This document shows, piece after piece, positions 51,190-59,996 of a stretch of DNA of 64,000 nucleotides (the stretch's first letter is position 1; every line of letters starts with the position of its first letter). The position numbers and the translations under genes are program-made. The stretch comes from Flavobacterium sp. LC2016-13 (lineage in GTDB: Bacteria > Bacteroidota > Bacteroidia > Flavobacteriales > Flavobacteriaceae): contig NZ_WMDQ01000013.1 of assembly GCF_009707955.1 (NCBI RefSeq), positions 100,551 to 164,550 of the forward strand, given 5' to 3'. Under the pieces are notes generated by a model. It had not been told where the DNA came from, ran no database searches, and saw nothing but the letters and a program-made list of their open reading frames with translations.

Positions 51190-51434
51190 ATCAAATATTT
51201 TTCTACAACGTTGTATTTTTATCAAATCCTCATTTTTTCTCTTAAATTTTATATGTATGCATACTATTTAAGAATTGAAAAGCTTTGTTCTTGCTGTTAA
51301 TTTAACAAAAGAGAATGTGGAAAAGTTAAAATTGTGGCAAAAAAGATGTGTTATATTAATTTTTTTTAACGTTTTTTTATTAATACTAAAATTATTTGTA
51401 TTTTGGCTAGATAAACTAACCAAAAACAGACCAA
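51190..51434. other. AT-rich leader region before the TonB receptor gene
   Basis: About 245 bases without a convincing gene. A reading frame at 51275-51517 overlaps the receptor gene out of frame and is unlikely to be translated. The region presumably holds the receptor promoter, but I see no box that fits TAnnTTTG well at the right place. Confidence 0.5.
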
Positions 51435-54245
51435 ATGAGAGTGTATTTGCTAATTATGTTGTTTTTGTGCGGAGTTTCTTTCGCGCAAAATACAGTTACC
51501 GGTACCGTTACCGATAGTAACAAACAATCTATTCCCGGTGCCAATATTAATGTAGTAGGAAGTTCGACAGGAACTTCTACTGATTTTGATGGTTCCTTTA
51601 AATTAAATACTTCTGCTAAACCACCTTTTACGATTAAAGTATCGGCAGTAGGATTTGAATCTAAAATTATTAATGTTACATCTCTAAGTCAAAGAGTAGA
51701 TGTAGTATTAAAAGATGAAGAGACAAAACTAGACGAAATCGTAGTTTCGGCTTCAAGAACTCCGGAAAGAGTTATTGAGTCTCCCGTTACAATTGAAAGA
51801 ATGGGAATTCAGGAAATTAAAAATACAACTGCAGCAACTTTTTATGATGGTTTAGAAAATTTAAAAGAAGTAAATTTTAATACAAGCAGTATTTCTTTTA
51901 AATCTATAAATACAAGAGGTTTTGCTACAATTGCGAATACACGTTTTATGCAATTGGTAGATGGTATGGATAATTCATCACCTGCCTTAAACTTTGTATT
52001 GGGTAACCTGATAGGTATTTCTGATATTGATGTAGCAAATGTTGAACTTTTGCCGGGTGCGTCTTCTGCACTTTATGGAGCAAATGCTTTTAATGGTATT
52101 ATGTTTATGAATAGTAAAAGCCCGTTTACAAACGAGGGTATTAGTGTTTATTACAAATACGGACAGACAAGTCAGGATGTAGCAGGAACAAATGACTATA
52201 ATGATTTTGGAATCAGAGCTGCAAAAGCGTTTACAAAACATTTTGCAATGAAAGCAAACTTCACGTATATGGAAGCATCAGAATGGATTGCTGCAGATAC
52301 AAGAAGTATGACTGGAGGTTCTATAGGACATGCAATGAATCAAAATTATGATGGATTAAATATTTACGGTGACGAGGTTACTACTTCTATTCCAAATGTT
52401 GGACAAGTAAGTAGAACCGGATATCGCGAACAAGATTTAACAGATAATAAAGTTAAAAGTATGAAAGCTGATTTTGGTTTGCATTTCAAACCTTGGGCAG
52501 ATGATACAGAAATTATATTACAATATAAAATTGGTACAGGAAGTACTATTTATCAGGGAGCAAACAGATATGCATTGAAAGATTTTCTTATGCAACAGGG
52601 TAAATTCGAAGTAAAAGGGAAAAACTTTTTTGCCAGAGTTTATTTTACAAGCGAAGATGCAGGAAACTCTTATGATATGAGATTTGCAGGATGGAATGTT
52701 AACAGATTAGCTAAATCAGATAAAAACTGGTTTACAGATTACGGAACAGCTTTTCAGTTATCTTCTGCATTGCTTGGTCTTAATGCAAATGATGCGGCTG
52801 TATATGCCAGAAATTTTGCTGATTATAATGTTTCGCCAAACTTGCCATTAGTACCAAATATTGATCCGCTAAATCCAGGCGCACCTAGATCAGCAAGATT
52901 CGAACCGGGTTCTGATCAATTTAAGGGCGCTCTTAAAACGGTCGTTTCAAATCCTGATTTAACACAAGGAGCTAAGTTTATAGATCACTCAAAATTATAT
53001 CATTCAGATGTAAATTATAATTTCAGAGACTTGATAAAATTTGCTGAGATTCAGGTTGGTGGTTCATGGAGAAAATATGTAATGGATTCTGAAGGAACAA
53101 TCTTTACAGATTATGACGGTCCAATTGAATATAAAGAATATGGAGCTTATACACAATTGCAAAAAAAATGGCTAGATGACAGATTGAAATTTACAGGGTC
53201 AATACGTTATGATAAGAGTCAGAATTTTGATGGAAAGCTTTCACCGAGAATTTCATTTGTATATTCTGCAGGAGCTTCTAAAAGACATAATTTCAGAGTT
53301 TCTTATCAAACAGGTTTCCGTAACCCAACTACACAAGATCAATACATTGGTTTAGATTTAGGACCATTCGCATTAATTGGTTCAGCAGCAGATAACTTAG
53401 ATCGTTTTCAGGAAACAGTGAGCGTTAGTGCTTCAGGTCAGGCTTTGGCTGGACAACCTGGAACAATTGGAATGTCTGGTCGCAATGCATATGAAAATGC
53501 ATATACATTAGCTTCTGTTCAGGCATTCGCGGCATCTTCAAACCCTGGAGATCTTAAAGTAGCAAATGTTGCATTAGTAAAACCAGAACAAGTACAGGCT
53601 TTTGAAGCTGGATATCGTACAGTTGTTCAAAATGATTTATCAATCGACATCAACGGTTATTATAATATTTATAATGATTTTATGAATACTTCAAGAGTAA
53701 TTTCACCTTATTACGGTACTGCGGGTACTAACTCTGCAGATGCAAGTGTTCAGTTGAGTTATGCTGCTTTGGCTTTCGGAGACAGAAGAGTGTATCAGGT
53801 TTATACCAATACAACTGCTCAAATTACATCATTAGGTTTTGGAGTTGGTTTGTCTAAAAAAGTATATAAAGACTTTGAAGTTGGAGTAAACTATAATTAT
53901 GCTCAATTTAATTTTGATCAAACAGAAGATCCGAGTTTTGTGGCAGGATTTAATACACCAAAACACAGAATTAAAGCTTCACTTGGTAATTCTAAGCTGA
54001 CTAAAAATTTAGGGTTTAATGTAAACGTAAGATGGAATACAGAATATTTATGGCAATCTTCTTTTGGAGACGGTATGATTCCTGAAAATACAGTTCTTGA
54101 TGCTCAGGTTAATTACGGTATACCAAAACTAAAATCAGTTATTAAAGTTGGAGCAACAAACCTTTTCGGAAAAGATTATCTTCAGGTAGTTGGTGCAGGT
54201 ATGATTGGTCAGATGTGGTTTGCTTCGTGGATCATTAATCCTTAA
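51435..54245 (+). CDS. TonB-dependent outer membrane receptor
   Basis: A 936-residue outer-membrane transporter with signal peptide MRVYLLIMLFLCGVSFAQ. Residues 20-97 form a carboxypeptidase-like regulatory domain (VTGTVTDSNKQSIPGANINV), the TonB-box-like linker ETKLDEIVVSASRTPERV follows, and the plug domain continues to about 230 (AALYGANAFNGIMFMNSKSP). The rest is a 22-strand barrel with several long strands and ends in WFASWIINP. It is not a SusC, as there is no SusD-like partner, but an SGNH lipoprotein gene follows 76 bases on, suggesting a lipid or ester substrate. That is an inference. Confidence 0.95.
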   Translation: MRVYLLIMLFLCGVSFAQNTVTGTVTDSNKQSIPGANINVVGSSTGTSTDFDGSFKLNTSAKPPFTIKVSAVGFESKIINVTSLSQRVDVVLKDEETKLDEIVVSASRTPERVIESPVTIERMGIQEIKNTTAATFYDGLENLKEVNFNTSSISFKSINTRGFATIANTRFMQLVDGMDNSSPALNFVLGNLIGISDIDVANVELLPGASSALYGANAFNGIMFMNSKSPFTNEGISVYYKYGQTSQDVAGTNDYNDFGIRAAKAFTKHFAMKANFTYMEASEWIAADTRSMTGGSIGHAMNQNYDGLNIYGDEVTTSIPNVGQVSRTGYREQDLTDNKVKSMKADFGLHFKPWADDTEIILQYKIGTGSTIYQGANRYALKDFLMQQGKFEVKGKNFFARVYFTSEDAGNSYDMRFAGWNVNRLAKSDKNWFTDYGTAFQLSSALLGLNANDAAVYARNFADYNVSPNLPLVPNIDPLNPGAPRSARFEPGSDQFKGALKTVVSNPDLTQGAKFIDHSKLYHSDVNYNFRDLIKFAEIQVGGSWRKYVMDSEGTIFTDYDGPIEYKEYGAYTQLQKKWLDDRLKFTGSIRYDKSQNFDGKLSPRISFVYSAGASKRHNFRVSYQTGFRNPTTQDQYIGLDLGPFALIGSAADNLDRFQETVSVSASGQALAGQPGTIGMSGRNAYENAYTLASVQAFAASSNPGDLKVANVALVKPEQVQAFEAGYRTVVQNDLSIDINGYYNIYNDFMNTSRVISPYYGTAGTNSADASVQLSYAALAFGDRRVYQVYTNTTAQITSLGFGVGLSKKVYKDFEVGVNYNYAQFNFDQTEDPSFVAGFNTPKHRIKASLGNSKLTKNLGFNVNVRWNTEYLWQSSFGDGMIPENTVLDAQVNYGIPKLKSVIKVGATNLFGKDYLQVVGAGMIGQMWFASWIINP

Positions 54246-54321
54246 TGAAAGAGAATATTTAAATGTAAAGGATTTGCTTTCTTTTAAGTAAGAAAGAGCT
54301 AATAATTTAAAAGTTAATAAC

Positions 54322-55866
54322 ATGAAAAAAAATATAAAATGGCTGTTGATGGTTTCTTTAACCTTTATGGCATGTAATAATGATGATGATAATACAACAC
54401 CTGCAGAAGTTCCTGTAACGCCTGGTTCGGCAATTTTTACAAAATATGTAGCACTTGGTGATTCATTTGCTGCAGGATATAGTGATAATGCACTTTTCAA
54501 AAAAGGACAAGAAAACGGATATCCTAATATATTAGCGCAGCAGTTTGCAGCAGCAGGAGGAGGTACTTTTACAATACCTTATATGAATGATAATAAGGGA
54601 GGTTTGCTGTTAGGTGGTAATATCATTGCGGGAACACGTTTGTATTTTACACCACAGAGAACAGCAGTTCCTGTAACAGGCCCACCAACTACAGAAGTTA
54701 CAGCGCATCTTACTGGATCGTTTAATAATATGGGAGTTCCGGGAGCAAAAAGTTTTCATTTAGTTGCAGCCAATTATGGTAATGTAGCTGGTGTGGCATC
54801 GGGTGCTGCTAATCCTTATTTTGCAAGATTTGCAAGTACGCCATCTGCAACGGTTTTGGCAGATGCATTAGCTCAGTCACCTACATTTTTCTCTTTGTTT
54901 ATTGGTGGAAATGATGTTTTAAGTTATGCTCTTTCTGGTGGAACAGGAAAAGATCAAATCGGTAATATGAATCCTGCAACTTATGGAGGAAATGATATTA
55001 CTGATCCAACTGTTTTTGCAAGCGTATATTCTTCTTTATTGACAGCTTTAACAGCAAACGGAGCAAAAGGAGTAGTGGCAAATTTACCATATATTACAAC
55101 ATTGCCTCATTTTACAACTGTTCCATATAATCCTCTTACACCTCAATTGTTAGGAGATAAACTTCAACTTCTTAATACGCAATTATATGGCCCGTTAAAG
55201 CAAGTATTAACTGCTCTTGGAGCTGCCGATAGAATAAATTTATTGTCTGCGACTTCTTCAAATCCTTTGTTGATAAAAGATGAAAGCCTGACTAATTTAT
55301 CTGCTCAATTGACTGCAGCATTTACCCCTTCAGTTGGAGCGCAAACTGCAGCTTTTTACGGTGCCGTGTTCGGACAGGCAAGACAAGCGAAGTCAACAGA
55401 TCTTATTCTTTTAACGACACAATCTGCAATTAATACAGCTCCTACAGCTGCTGATTCAGGAATAGGTATTGCTCCGCCTGCGCCATTAAATTCATTTGGA
55501 ATATCATATCCGCTACAAGACAAACATGTTATTATTCCAACAGAAGCAGCAGAAATTAAAAAAGCTACAGATGCATATAATATTACAATTGAAGCCTTAG
55601 CAAAAGAAAAAGGTTTAGCATTTGTTGATACAAGAGCTATATTGACACAATTGTCTACTGTGGGTGTTAAATTTGGCAATTTTACCATGACATCTTCATT
55701 TGCTGTTGGTGGTGCTTTTTCATTAGACGGAGTTCACCCTAGTCCAAGAGGATATGGCTTAATTGCAAATATTTTTGTAGACGCCATAAATGCAAAATAC
55801 GGTTCAACGCTGCGTCATGTTGATTTGGCTACGTATCAAATTCAATATCCTATGACACTTCCATAA
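54322..55866 (+). CDS. SGNH/GDSL-family lipoprotein hydrolase
   Basis: A 514-residue lipoprotein esterase. The signal and lipobox are seen as LLMVSLTFMAC (Cys18), followed by NNDDDN, typical of surface export in Bacteroidota. SGNH motifs are complete: block I ALGDSFAAG with S48, block III FIGGNDVL, and block V DGVHPSPRGYG with D469 and H472. The insert between block III and V is large (about 270 residues), with an Ala/Pro-rich stretch. It lies 76 bases after the TonB receptor gene, likely in one operon. The substrate is probably an acyl or acetyl ester outside the cell. Confidence 0.93.
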   Translation: MKKNIKWLLMVSLTFMACNNDDDNTTPAEVPVTPGSAIFTKYVALGDSFAAGYSDNALFKKGQENGYPNILAQQFAAAGGGTFTIPYMNDNKGGLLLGGNIIAGTRLYFTPQRTAVPVTGPPTTEVTAHLTGSFNNMGVPGAKSFHLVAANYGNVAGVASGAANPYFARFASTPSATVLADALAQSPTFFSLFIGGNDVLSYALSGGTGKDQIGNMNPATYGGNDITDPTVFASVYSSLLTALTANGAKGVVANLPYITTLPHFTTVPYNPLTPQLLGDKLQLLNTQLYGPLKQVLTALGAADRINLLSATSSNPLLIKDESLTNLSAQLTAAFTPSVGAQTAAFYGAVFGQARQAKSTDLILLTTQSAINTAPTAADSGIGIAPPAPLNSFGISYPLQDKHVIIPTEAAEIKKATDAYNITIEALAKEKGLAFVDTRAILTQLSTVGVKFGNFTMTSSFAVGGAFSLDGVHPSPRGYGLIANIFVDAINAKYGSTLRHVDLATYQIQYPMTLP

Positions 55867-55881
55867 ATTAAAAAAAACATC

Positions 55882-55919
55882 AAAAAAGCCACTCATCTTC
55901 AAAGTGTAGTGGCTTTTTT
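55882..55919 (+). terminator. Terminator after the SGNH gene
   Basis: AAAAAAGCCACT pairs with AGTGGCTTTTTT around a 14-base loop. Confidence 0.85.
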
Positions 55920-56007
55920 AATTATATAAAAAAATTGCCGTTTTAAGTATTTAAGGCAGTTCTTTTATGAATGAAACAAAATCGTAGTATTTTTTATAAA
56001 AAAAATA

Positions 56008-56037
56008 TTGATTTTATATTTTAAAAAATTATCTTTG
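56008..56037 (+). promoter_or_regulatory. Promoter of atpD-atpC
   Basis: A full match to the Bacteroidota promoter: TTG at 56008-56010, 19 bases of spacer, and TATCTTTG at 56030-56037 followed by C. The start would lie close to 56044, giving a leader of about 55 bases. Confidence 0.75.
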
Positions 56038-56098
56038 CGCTCTGAAAAAAGAGGTATTTTCGATAAACCTAAATAGCTATTTAATAAACACATAAGTA

Positions 56099-57610
56099 AT
56101 GTCAAAAGTAATAGGAAAAGTTGCTCAAATCATTGGACCAGTAGTTGACGTAGTTTTCAACGGTAAAGATGTTGAACTTCCAAAAATTTATGATTCATTA
56201 GAAATCACAAAAAAAGACGGAACATTATTAGTTCTAGAAGTACAATCTCACATTGGTGAAAACACTGTTCGTACCATTTCTATGGACTCAACAGATGGTT
56301 TGTCAAGAGGATATGAAGTAGTTGGAACGGGTAACCCAATCCAAATGCCAATCGGTCCAGATGTATATGGAAGATTATTCAATGTAATTGGAGATGCAAT
56401 TGATGGTTTAGGAAACTTGCCAAAAACAGGAGAAAACGGTTTGTCTATTCACAGACAAGCTCCTAAATTTGAAGATTTATCAACTTCATCAGAAGTTTTA
56501 TTCACAGGTATTAAAGTAATCGATTTGATTGAGCCTTATGCAAAAGGAGGTAAAATTGGATTGTTTGGTGGTGCTGGTGTTGGTAAAACAGTATTGATTC
56601 AGGAGTTGATCAACAATATCGCAAAAGGTCACGGTGGACTTTCAGTATTCGCAGGAGTAGGTGAAAGAACACGTGAAGGAAATGACTTGCTTCGTGAGAT
56701 GTTAGAGTCAGGAATTATTAAATACGGTGATGATTTCATGCACTCTATGGAAAATGGAGGATGGGATTTATCTAAAGTAGATTTACCAGGAATGAGAGAG
56801 TCTAAAGCTACTTTCGTTTTCGGACAAATGAATGAGCCTCCTGGAGCTCGTGCTCGTGTAGCACTTTCAGGATTATCTATCGCTGAGTATTTCCGTGATG
56901 GAGCTGGAACTGATCAAGGGAAAGACGTATTGTTTTTCGTTGATAACATCTTCCGTTTTACACAAGCAGGTTCTGAGGTATCAGCACTTTTAGGTCGTAT
57001 GCCTTCTGCAGTAGGATACCAACCAACTTTGGCAACAGAGATGGGAGCTATGCAAGAGCGTATTACATCTACAAACAAAGGATCTATTACATCTGTACAA
57101 GCGGTTTACGTTCCTGCGGATGACTTAACTGACCCGGCGCCGGCAACAACATTTGCTCACTTAGATGCAACAACTGTATTGTCTCGTAAAATTGCTGAGT
57201 TAGGTATTTATCCAGCGGTTGACCCGTTAGATTCTACTTCAAGAATTTTGACTCCTCAAATTTTAGGAAACGAGCATTATGACTGTGCACAAAGAGTAAA
57301 AGAAATTCTTCAAAAATACAAACAATTGCAAGATATTATCGCAATCTTAGGTATGGAAGAATTATCTGAAGAAGATAAACTTTCTGTATCAAGAGCTCGT
57401 CGTGTACAACGTTTCTTATCTCAACCTTTCCACGTAGCGGAGCAATTTACAGGTATTCCTGGAGTATTGGTTGATATTAAAGATACTATCAAAGGATTCA
57501 ACATGATTATCGACGGTGAGCTAGATCATCTTCCTGAGGCAGCTTTCAACTTGAAAGGTTCTATCCAGGATGCAATCGAAGCTGGAGAAAAAATGTTGGC
57601 TGAAGCATAA
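56099..57610 (+). CDS. atpD: ATP synthase F1 beta subunit
   Basis: Catalytic subunit of the F1F0 ATP synthase, 503 residues, in the cytoplasm as part of the F1 head. The P-loop is GGAGVGKT at 157-164, GERTREGNDLL provides the catalytic glutamate, the DELSEED equivalent appears as EELSEEDK, and ALLGRMPSAVGYQPTL is the family signature. It is preceded by its own promoter and lies apart from the rest of the ATP synthase genes. In Flavobacteria atpD-atpC form a separate unit, so this is expected. Confidence 0.98.
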   Translation: MSKVIGKVAQIIGPVVDVVFNGKDVELPKIYDSLEITKKDGTLLVLEVQSHIGENTVRTISMDSTDGLSRGYEVVGTGNPIQMPIGPDVYGRLFNVIGDAIDGLGNLPKTGENGLSIHRQAPKFEDLSTSSEVLFTGIKVIDLIEPYAKGGKIGLFGGAGVGKTVLIQELINNIAKGHGGLSVFAGVGERTREGNDLLREMLESGIIKYGDDFMHSMENGGWDLSKVDLPGMRESKATFVFGQMNEPPGARARVALSGLSIAEYFRDGAGTDQGKDVLFFVDNIFRFTQAGSEVSALLGRMPSAVGYQPTLATEMGAMQERITSTNKGSITSVQAVYVPADDLTDPAPATTFAHLDATTVLSRKIAELGIYPAVDPLDSTSRILTPQILGNEHYDCAQRVKEILQKYKQLQDIIAILGMEELSEEDKLSVSRARRVQRFLSQPFHVAEQFTGIPGVLVDIKDTIKGFNMIIDGELDHLPEAAFNLKGSIQDAIEAGEKMLAEA

Positions 57611-57612
57611 TC

Positions 57613-57654
57613 CAATTGATAATTATCAATTGACAATTATCAATTATCAATTAT
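57613..57654 (+). repeat. 20-bp palindrome and triple heptamer between atpD and atpC
   Basis: CAATTGATAATTATCAATTG (57613-57632) is a perfect palindrome. It is followed at 57634-57654 by three tandem copies of CAATTAT, ending just before the atpC ATG. Confidence 0.85.
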
Positions 57655-57660
57655 AAAATT

Positions 57661-57942
57661 ATGATTTTAGAAATAGTATCACCAGAAGCAAAATTATTTT
57701 CAGGAGAAGTAACGTCAGTTACATTACCTGGAGTTGATGGAAGCTTTCAAATATTGAATCATCACGCGCCTATCGTTTCTATCCTTGAAAAAGGAACTAT
57801 TAAAATTGTTGCGGCAAGTTTTAATTTTTCTAAAGAAGTAGCGGGTAAATTCACGAAAGTAAATGACCAGACTTATACATTAGAGATCACGTCAGGTACT
57901 ATCGAAATGAAAGACAATAAAATTATTGTATTAGTTGACTAA
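57661..57942 (+). CDS. atpC: ATP synthase F1 epsilon subunit, short form
   Basis: The epsilon subunit of the F1 rotor, 93 residues. MILEIVSPEAKLFSGEVTSVTLPGVDGSFQILNHHAP fits the N-terminal beta-sandwich, and the protein ends after that domain (EMKDNKIIVLVD). The C-terminal two-helix domain that inhibits rotation in E. coli epsilon is missing. This short form is known from other Bacteroidota. It lies 50 bases after atpD in a spacer with a palindrome and heptamer repeats, and is followed by a strong terminator. It is very likely cotranscribed with atpD. Confidence 0.95.
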   Translation: MILEIVSPEAKLFSGEVTSVTLPGVDGSFQILNHHAPIVSILEKGTIKIVAASFNFSKEVAGKFTKVNDQTYTLEITSGTIEMKDNKIIVLVD

Positions 57943-57961
57943 GACAATTTTAAAATAAATT

Positions 57962-57992
57962 AAAAAGCCGAACAATAAATGTTCGGCTTTTT
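57962..57992 (+). terminator. Terminator of atpD-atpC
   Basis: AAAAAGCCGAAC pairs with GTTCGGCTTTTT around a 7-base loop and a long T run follows. Confidence 0.9.
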
Positions 57993-58009
57993 TTTTTTTG
58001 TAATTCATG

Positions 58010-58017
58010 TATCTTTG
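58010..58017 (+). promoter_or_regulatory. -7 promoter box of the NAD(P)-binding gene
   Basis: TATCTTTG fits TAnnTTTG. It begins shortly after the T run of the atpC terminator. The leader from here to the gene contains two strong hairpins. Confidence 0.45.
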
Positions 58018-58054
58018 AGCTATTAAAATCTCTTTATAAAATATGGATTGTATT

Positions 58055-58107
58055 ATAAAAGCTCAGTAAGCTTTTATTGTTTCGCTTTATCGGCATGATA
58101 AAGTGAA
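58055..58107 (+). promoter_or_regulatory. Two consecutive hairpins in a leader
   Basis: The first hairpin is ATAAAAGCT-CAGTA-AGCTTTTAT at 58055-58077 (9 bp). The second has arms TTCGCTTTATC (58081-58091) and GATAAAGTGAA (58097-58107), 11 bp with one G-U pair. Both lie between the -7 box and the start codon. Confidence 0.6.
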
Positions 58108-58142
58108 GAATAATTATGTCAAATTTTATAAAGAATATATAT

Positions 58143-58781
58143 ATGAAAAATATAAATAAAGTCGCTGTTTTAGGCGGCGGCGGAAGAACTGGAAATTATG
58201 TTGTAAACCAGTTATTGAAAGAAGGATTTAGTATAAAACTTTTGCTAAGAAATCCCGAAAAATTTTCCATTCAAAATAATCAAATCGAAATTGTCAAAGG
58301 CGATGCGCTTGATGTTGAATCTATAAAATTATTATTGAAGGATTGTCAAGCGATAATTAGTACCGTTGGACAACGAAAAGACGAACCGCTTGTAGCAAGT
58401 TTAGCTACAAAGAATATCTTGCGAGTAATGAATGAATACGGAATTCAGCGATATGTTTTATTAGCCGGATTAAACATCGATACTCCATTCGATAAAAAAA
58501 GCGCCAAAACCCAAATGGCTACTGAATGGATGAAAACAAATTTTCCCATTATTCAGAAAGACCGTCAAAAAGCTTATAATTTGCTGGAAGAAAGTGCTGT
58601 AAATTGGACTCAAGTTCGGGTTCCGTTTATTGAGTTTACAGATATCAGCTCAGAATTGAATATAAGTTTAGAAGATTGTTTGGGCGATAAAATTAGTGCA
58701 TTTGATATCGCAAATTTTATGATACAGGAAATGATCGATCAAAAATTCAATAGCAAATCGCCATTTATAAGCGCGGTTTAA
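58143..58781 (+). CDS. NAD(P)-binding SDR-like protein (NmrA type)
   Basis: A 212-residue cytosolic oxidoreductase-type protein with the Rossmann motif VAVLGGGGRTGNYVVNQLL. The segment KGDALDVESIKLLLKDCQAIISTVGQ is typical of atypical SDRs in the NmrA/BVR-B-like group, which lack the YxxxK catalytic pair of classical SDRs. Start at 58143 is preferred because MKNINKVAVLGGGG places the nucleotide motif at the right distance. An upstream ATG at 58116 adds nine residues. The leader contains two hairpins. Cofactor and substrate are not known. Its product may be a redox sensor or a reductase. Confidence 0.85.
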   Translation: MKNINKVAVLGGGGRTGNYVVNQLLKEGFSIKLLLRNPEKFSIQNNQIEIVKGDALDVESIKLLLKDCQAIISTVGQRKDEPLVASLATKNILRVMNEYGIQRYVLLAGLNIDTPFDKKSAKTQMATEWMKTNFPIIQKDRQKAYNLLEESAVNWTQVRVPFIEFTDISSELNISLEDCLGDKISAFDIANFMIQEMIDQKFNSKSPFISAV

Positions 58782-58794
58782 AGATTAGATTATG

Positions 58795-58821
58795 AACAGC
58801 GGGCGTATCAAGCCCGCTGTT
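58795..58821 (+). terminator. Terminator before the biotin operon
   Basis: AACAGCGGGC pairs with GCCCGCTGTT around a 7-base loop, followed by an A-T rich tail. Confidence 0.7.
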
Positions 58822-58845
58822 TATTTAATATTAACTTCAATTTCA

Positions 58846-58853
58846 TAACTTTG
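58846..58853 (+). promoter_or_regulatory. -7 promoter box abutting the bioF start
   Basis: TAACTTTG followed by C fits TAnnTTTG and ends only 5 bases before the bioF ATG at 58859, so transcription would begin at or near the start codon. No TTG box at 19 bases was seen. Confidence 0.5.
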
Positions 58854-58858
58854 CCTTT

Positions 58859-59995
58859 ATGAAATTACCAGAAAACCTTATTCAAAAGCTTGAAAACCGA
58901 AAGCATAATAATTCGTTGAGAAAATTACCAAGTTTTAATAATCTTGTCGATTTTTCTTCAAACGATTATATTGGATTTTCTAAATCTGAATCTGTTTTCA
59001 AACATGCCCATCATTATCTAATCGAAAATGAGATTATTCAAAATGGTGCAACGGGTTCGCGATTAATTTCCGGTAACCATTCTTTATATCAAATAGCAGA
59101 AACTTTTATAGCACAATTTCACGAGGCAGATTCGGCTTTAATTTTTAATTCGGGTTATGATGCCAATGTTGGTTTTTTTAGCGCTGTACCGCAACGAAAT
59201 GATGTTATTTTGTATGATGAATTAAGTCATGCTTCTATTCGGGATGGAATCGTGATGTCGAATGCTAAATCATATAAATTTAATCATAATGATTTTGAGG
59301 ATTTAGAACGTTTAATAGTGAAATTTCCCGAAACCAATATTTATATCGTAACAGAAACTGTTTTCTCTATGGATGGAGACAGTCCAAATCTGGAAGAATT
59401 GGTTCAGCTTTCTGAAAAATATAATTGTTATCTGGTTGTTGATGAAGCCCATACATTGGGCGTTTTTGGAGAAAAAGGCGAAGGAATAATGCAATATCTT
59501 CAATTGCATACTAGAATTTTTGCCCGAATCATGACTTTCGGAAAAGGTTTGGGTTGTCATGGTGCAGCAGTTTTAGGAAGTTTAGAGTTAAAAGAATACT
59601 TAGTAAACTTTGCACGAAGTTTTATTTATACTACAGGATTGTCCCCGCATTCTGTCGCCACAATTTTTACAGCGTATCAGCAATTAGAAATCGAAAAAAT
59701 AACTATTGAAAAATTGCGGCAAAACATTGTGTTTTTTAATCAGCAGAAAAATTTATTAGGATTAAAGCCAATGTTTGTCCGAAGTAAATCATCAATACAA
59801 TCAGCTATTATTCCTGGTAATGAAAATGCTAAACAATTAGCGCAACAGCTTCAGGATAAAGGTTTTGATGTAAAACCAATACTTTCGCCAACGGTTCCTG
59901 AAGGACAAGAACGCTTACGGTTTTGTATTCACAGTTATAATTCAGAAGAAGAAATTAGGCAGGTTTTAGAGTTATTGGGTAACTTTGTTTTTTAA
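58859..59995 (+). CDS. bioF: 8-amino-7-oxononanoate synthase
   Basis: PLP enzyme that joins pimeloyl-ACP/CoA and alanine in the first dedicated ring step of biotin synthesis. The 378 residues show the PLP lysine K229 (IMTFGKGLG), D195 and H198 (VDEAHTLGVFG), H124 (DELSHASIRDG) and the substrate loop GATGSRLISGNHSLY. The family start is MKLPENLIQKLENRK. The gene is first in the biotin operon: it is followed by the DUF2007 gene after one base, then bioD, bioA and a beta-ketoacyl synthase. A -7 promoter box sits directly ahead of its ATG. Confidence 0.95.
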   Translation: MKLPENLIQKLENRKHNNSLRKLPSFNNLVDFSSNDYIGFSKSESVFKHAHHYLIENEIIQNGATGSRLISGNHSLYQIAETFIAQFHEADSALIFNSGYDANVGFFSAVPQRNDVILYDELSHASIRDGIVMSNAKSYKFNHNDFEDLERLIVKFPETNIYIVTETVFSMDGDSPNLEELVQLSEKYNCYLVVDEAHTLGVFGEKGEGIMQYLQLHTRIFARIMTFGKGLGCHGAAVLGSLELKEYLVNFARSFIYTTGLSPHSVATIFTAYQQLEIEKITIEKLRQNIVFFNQQKNLLGLKPMFVRSKSSIQSAIIPGNENAKQLAQQLQDKGFDVKPILSPTVPEGQERLRFCIHSYNSEEEIRQVLELLGNFVF

Positions 59996-59996
59996 T

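Noticed and set aside
51275..51517. 81-residue frame before the TonB receptor
   Set aside because: It overlaps the receptor gene out of frame, starts without a conserved motif and resembles no protein.
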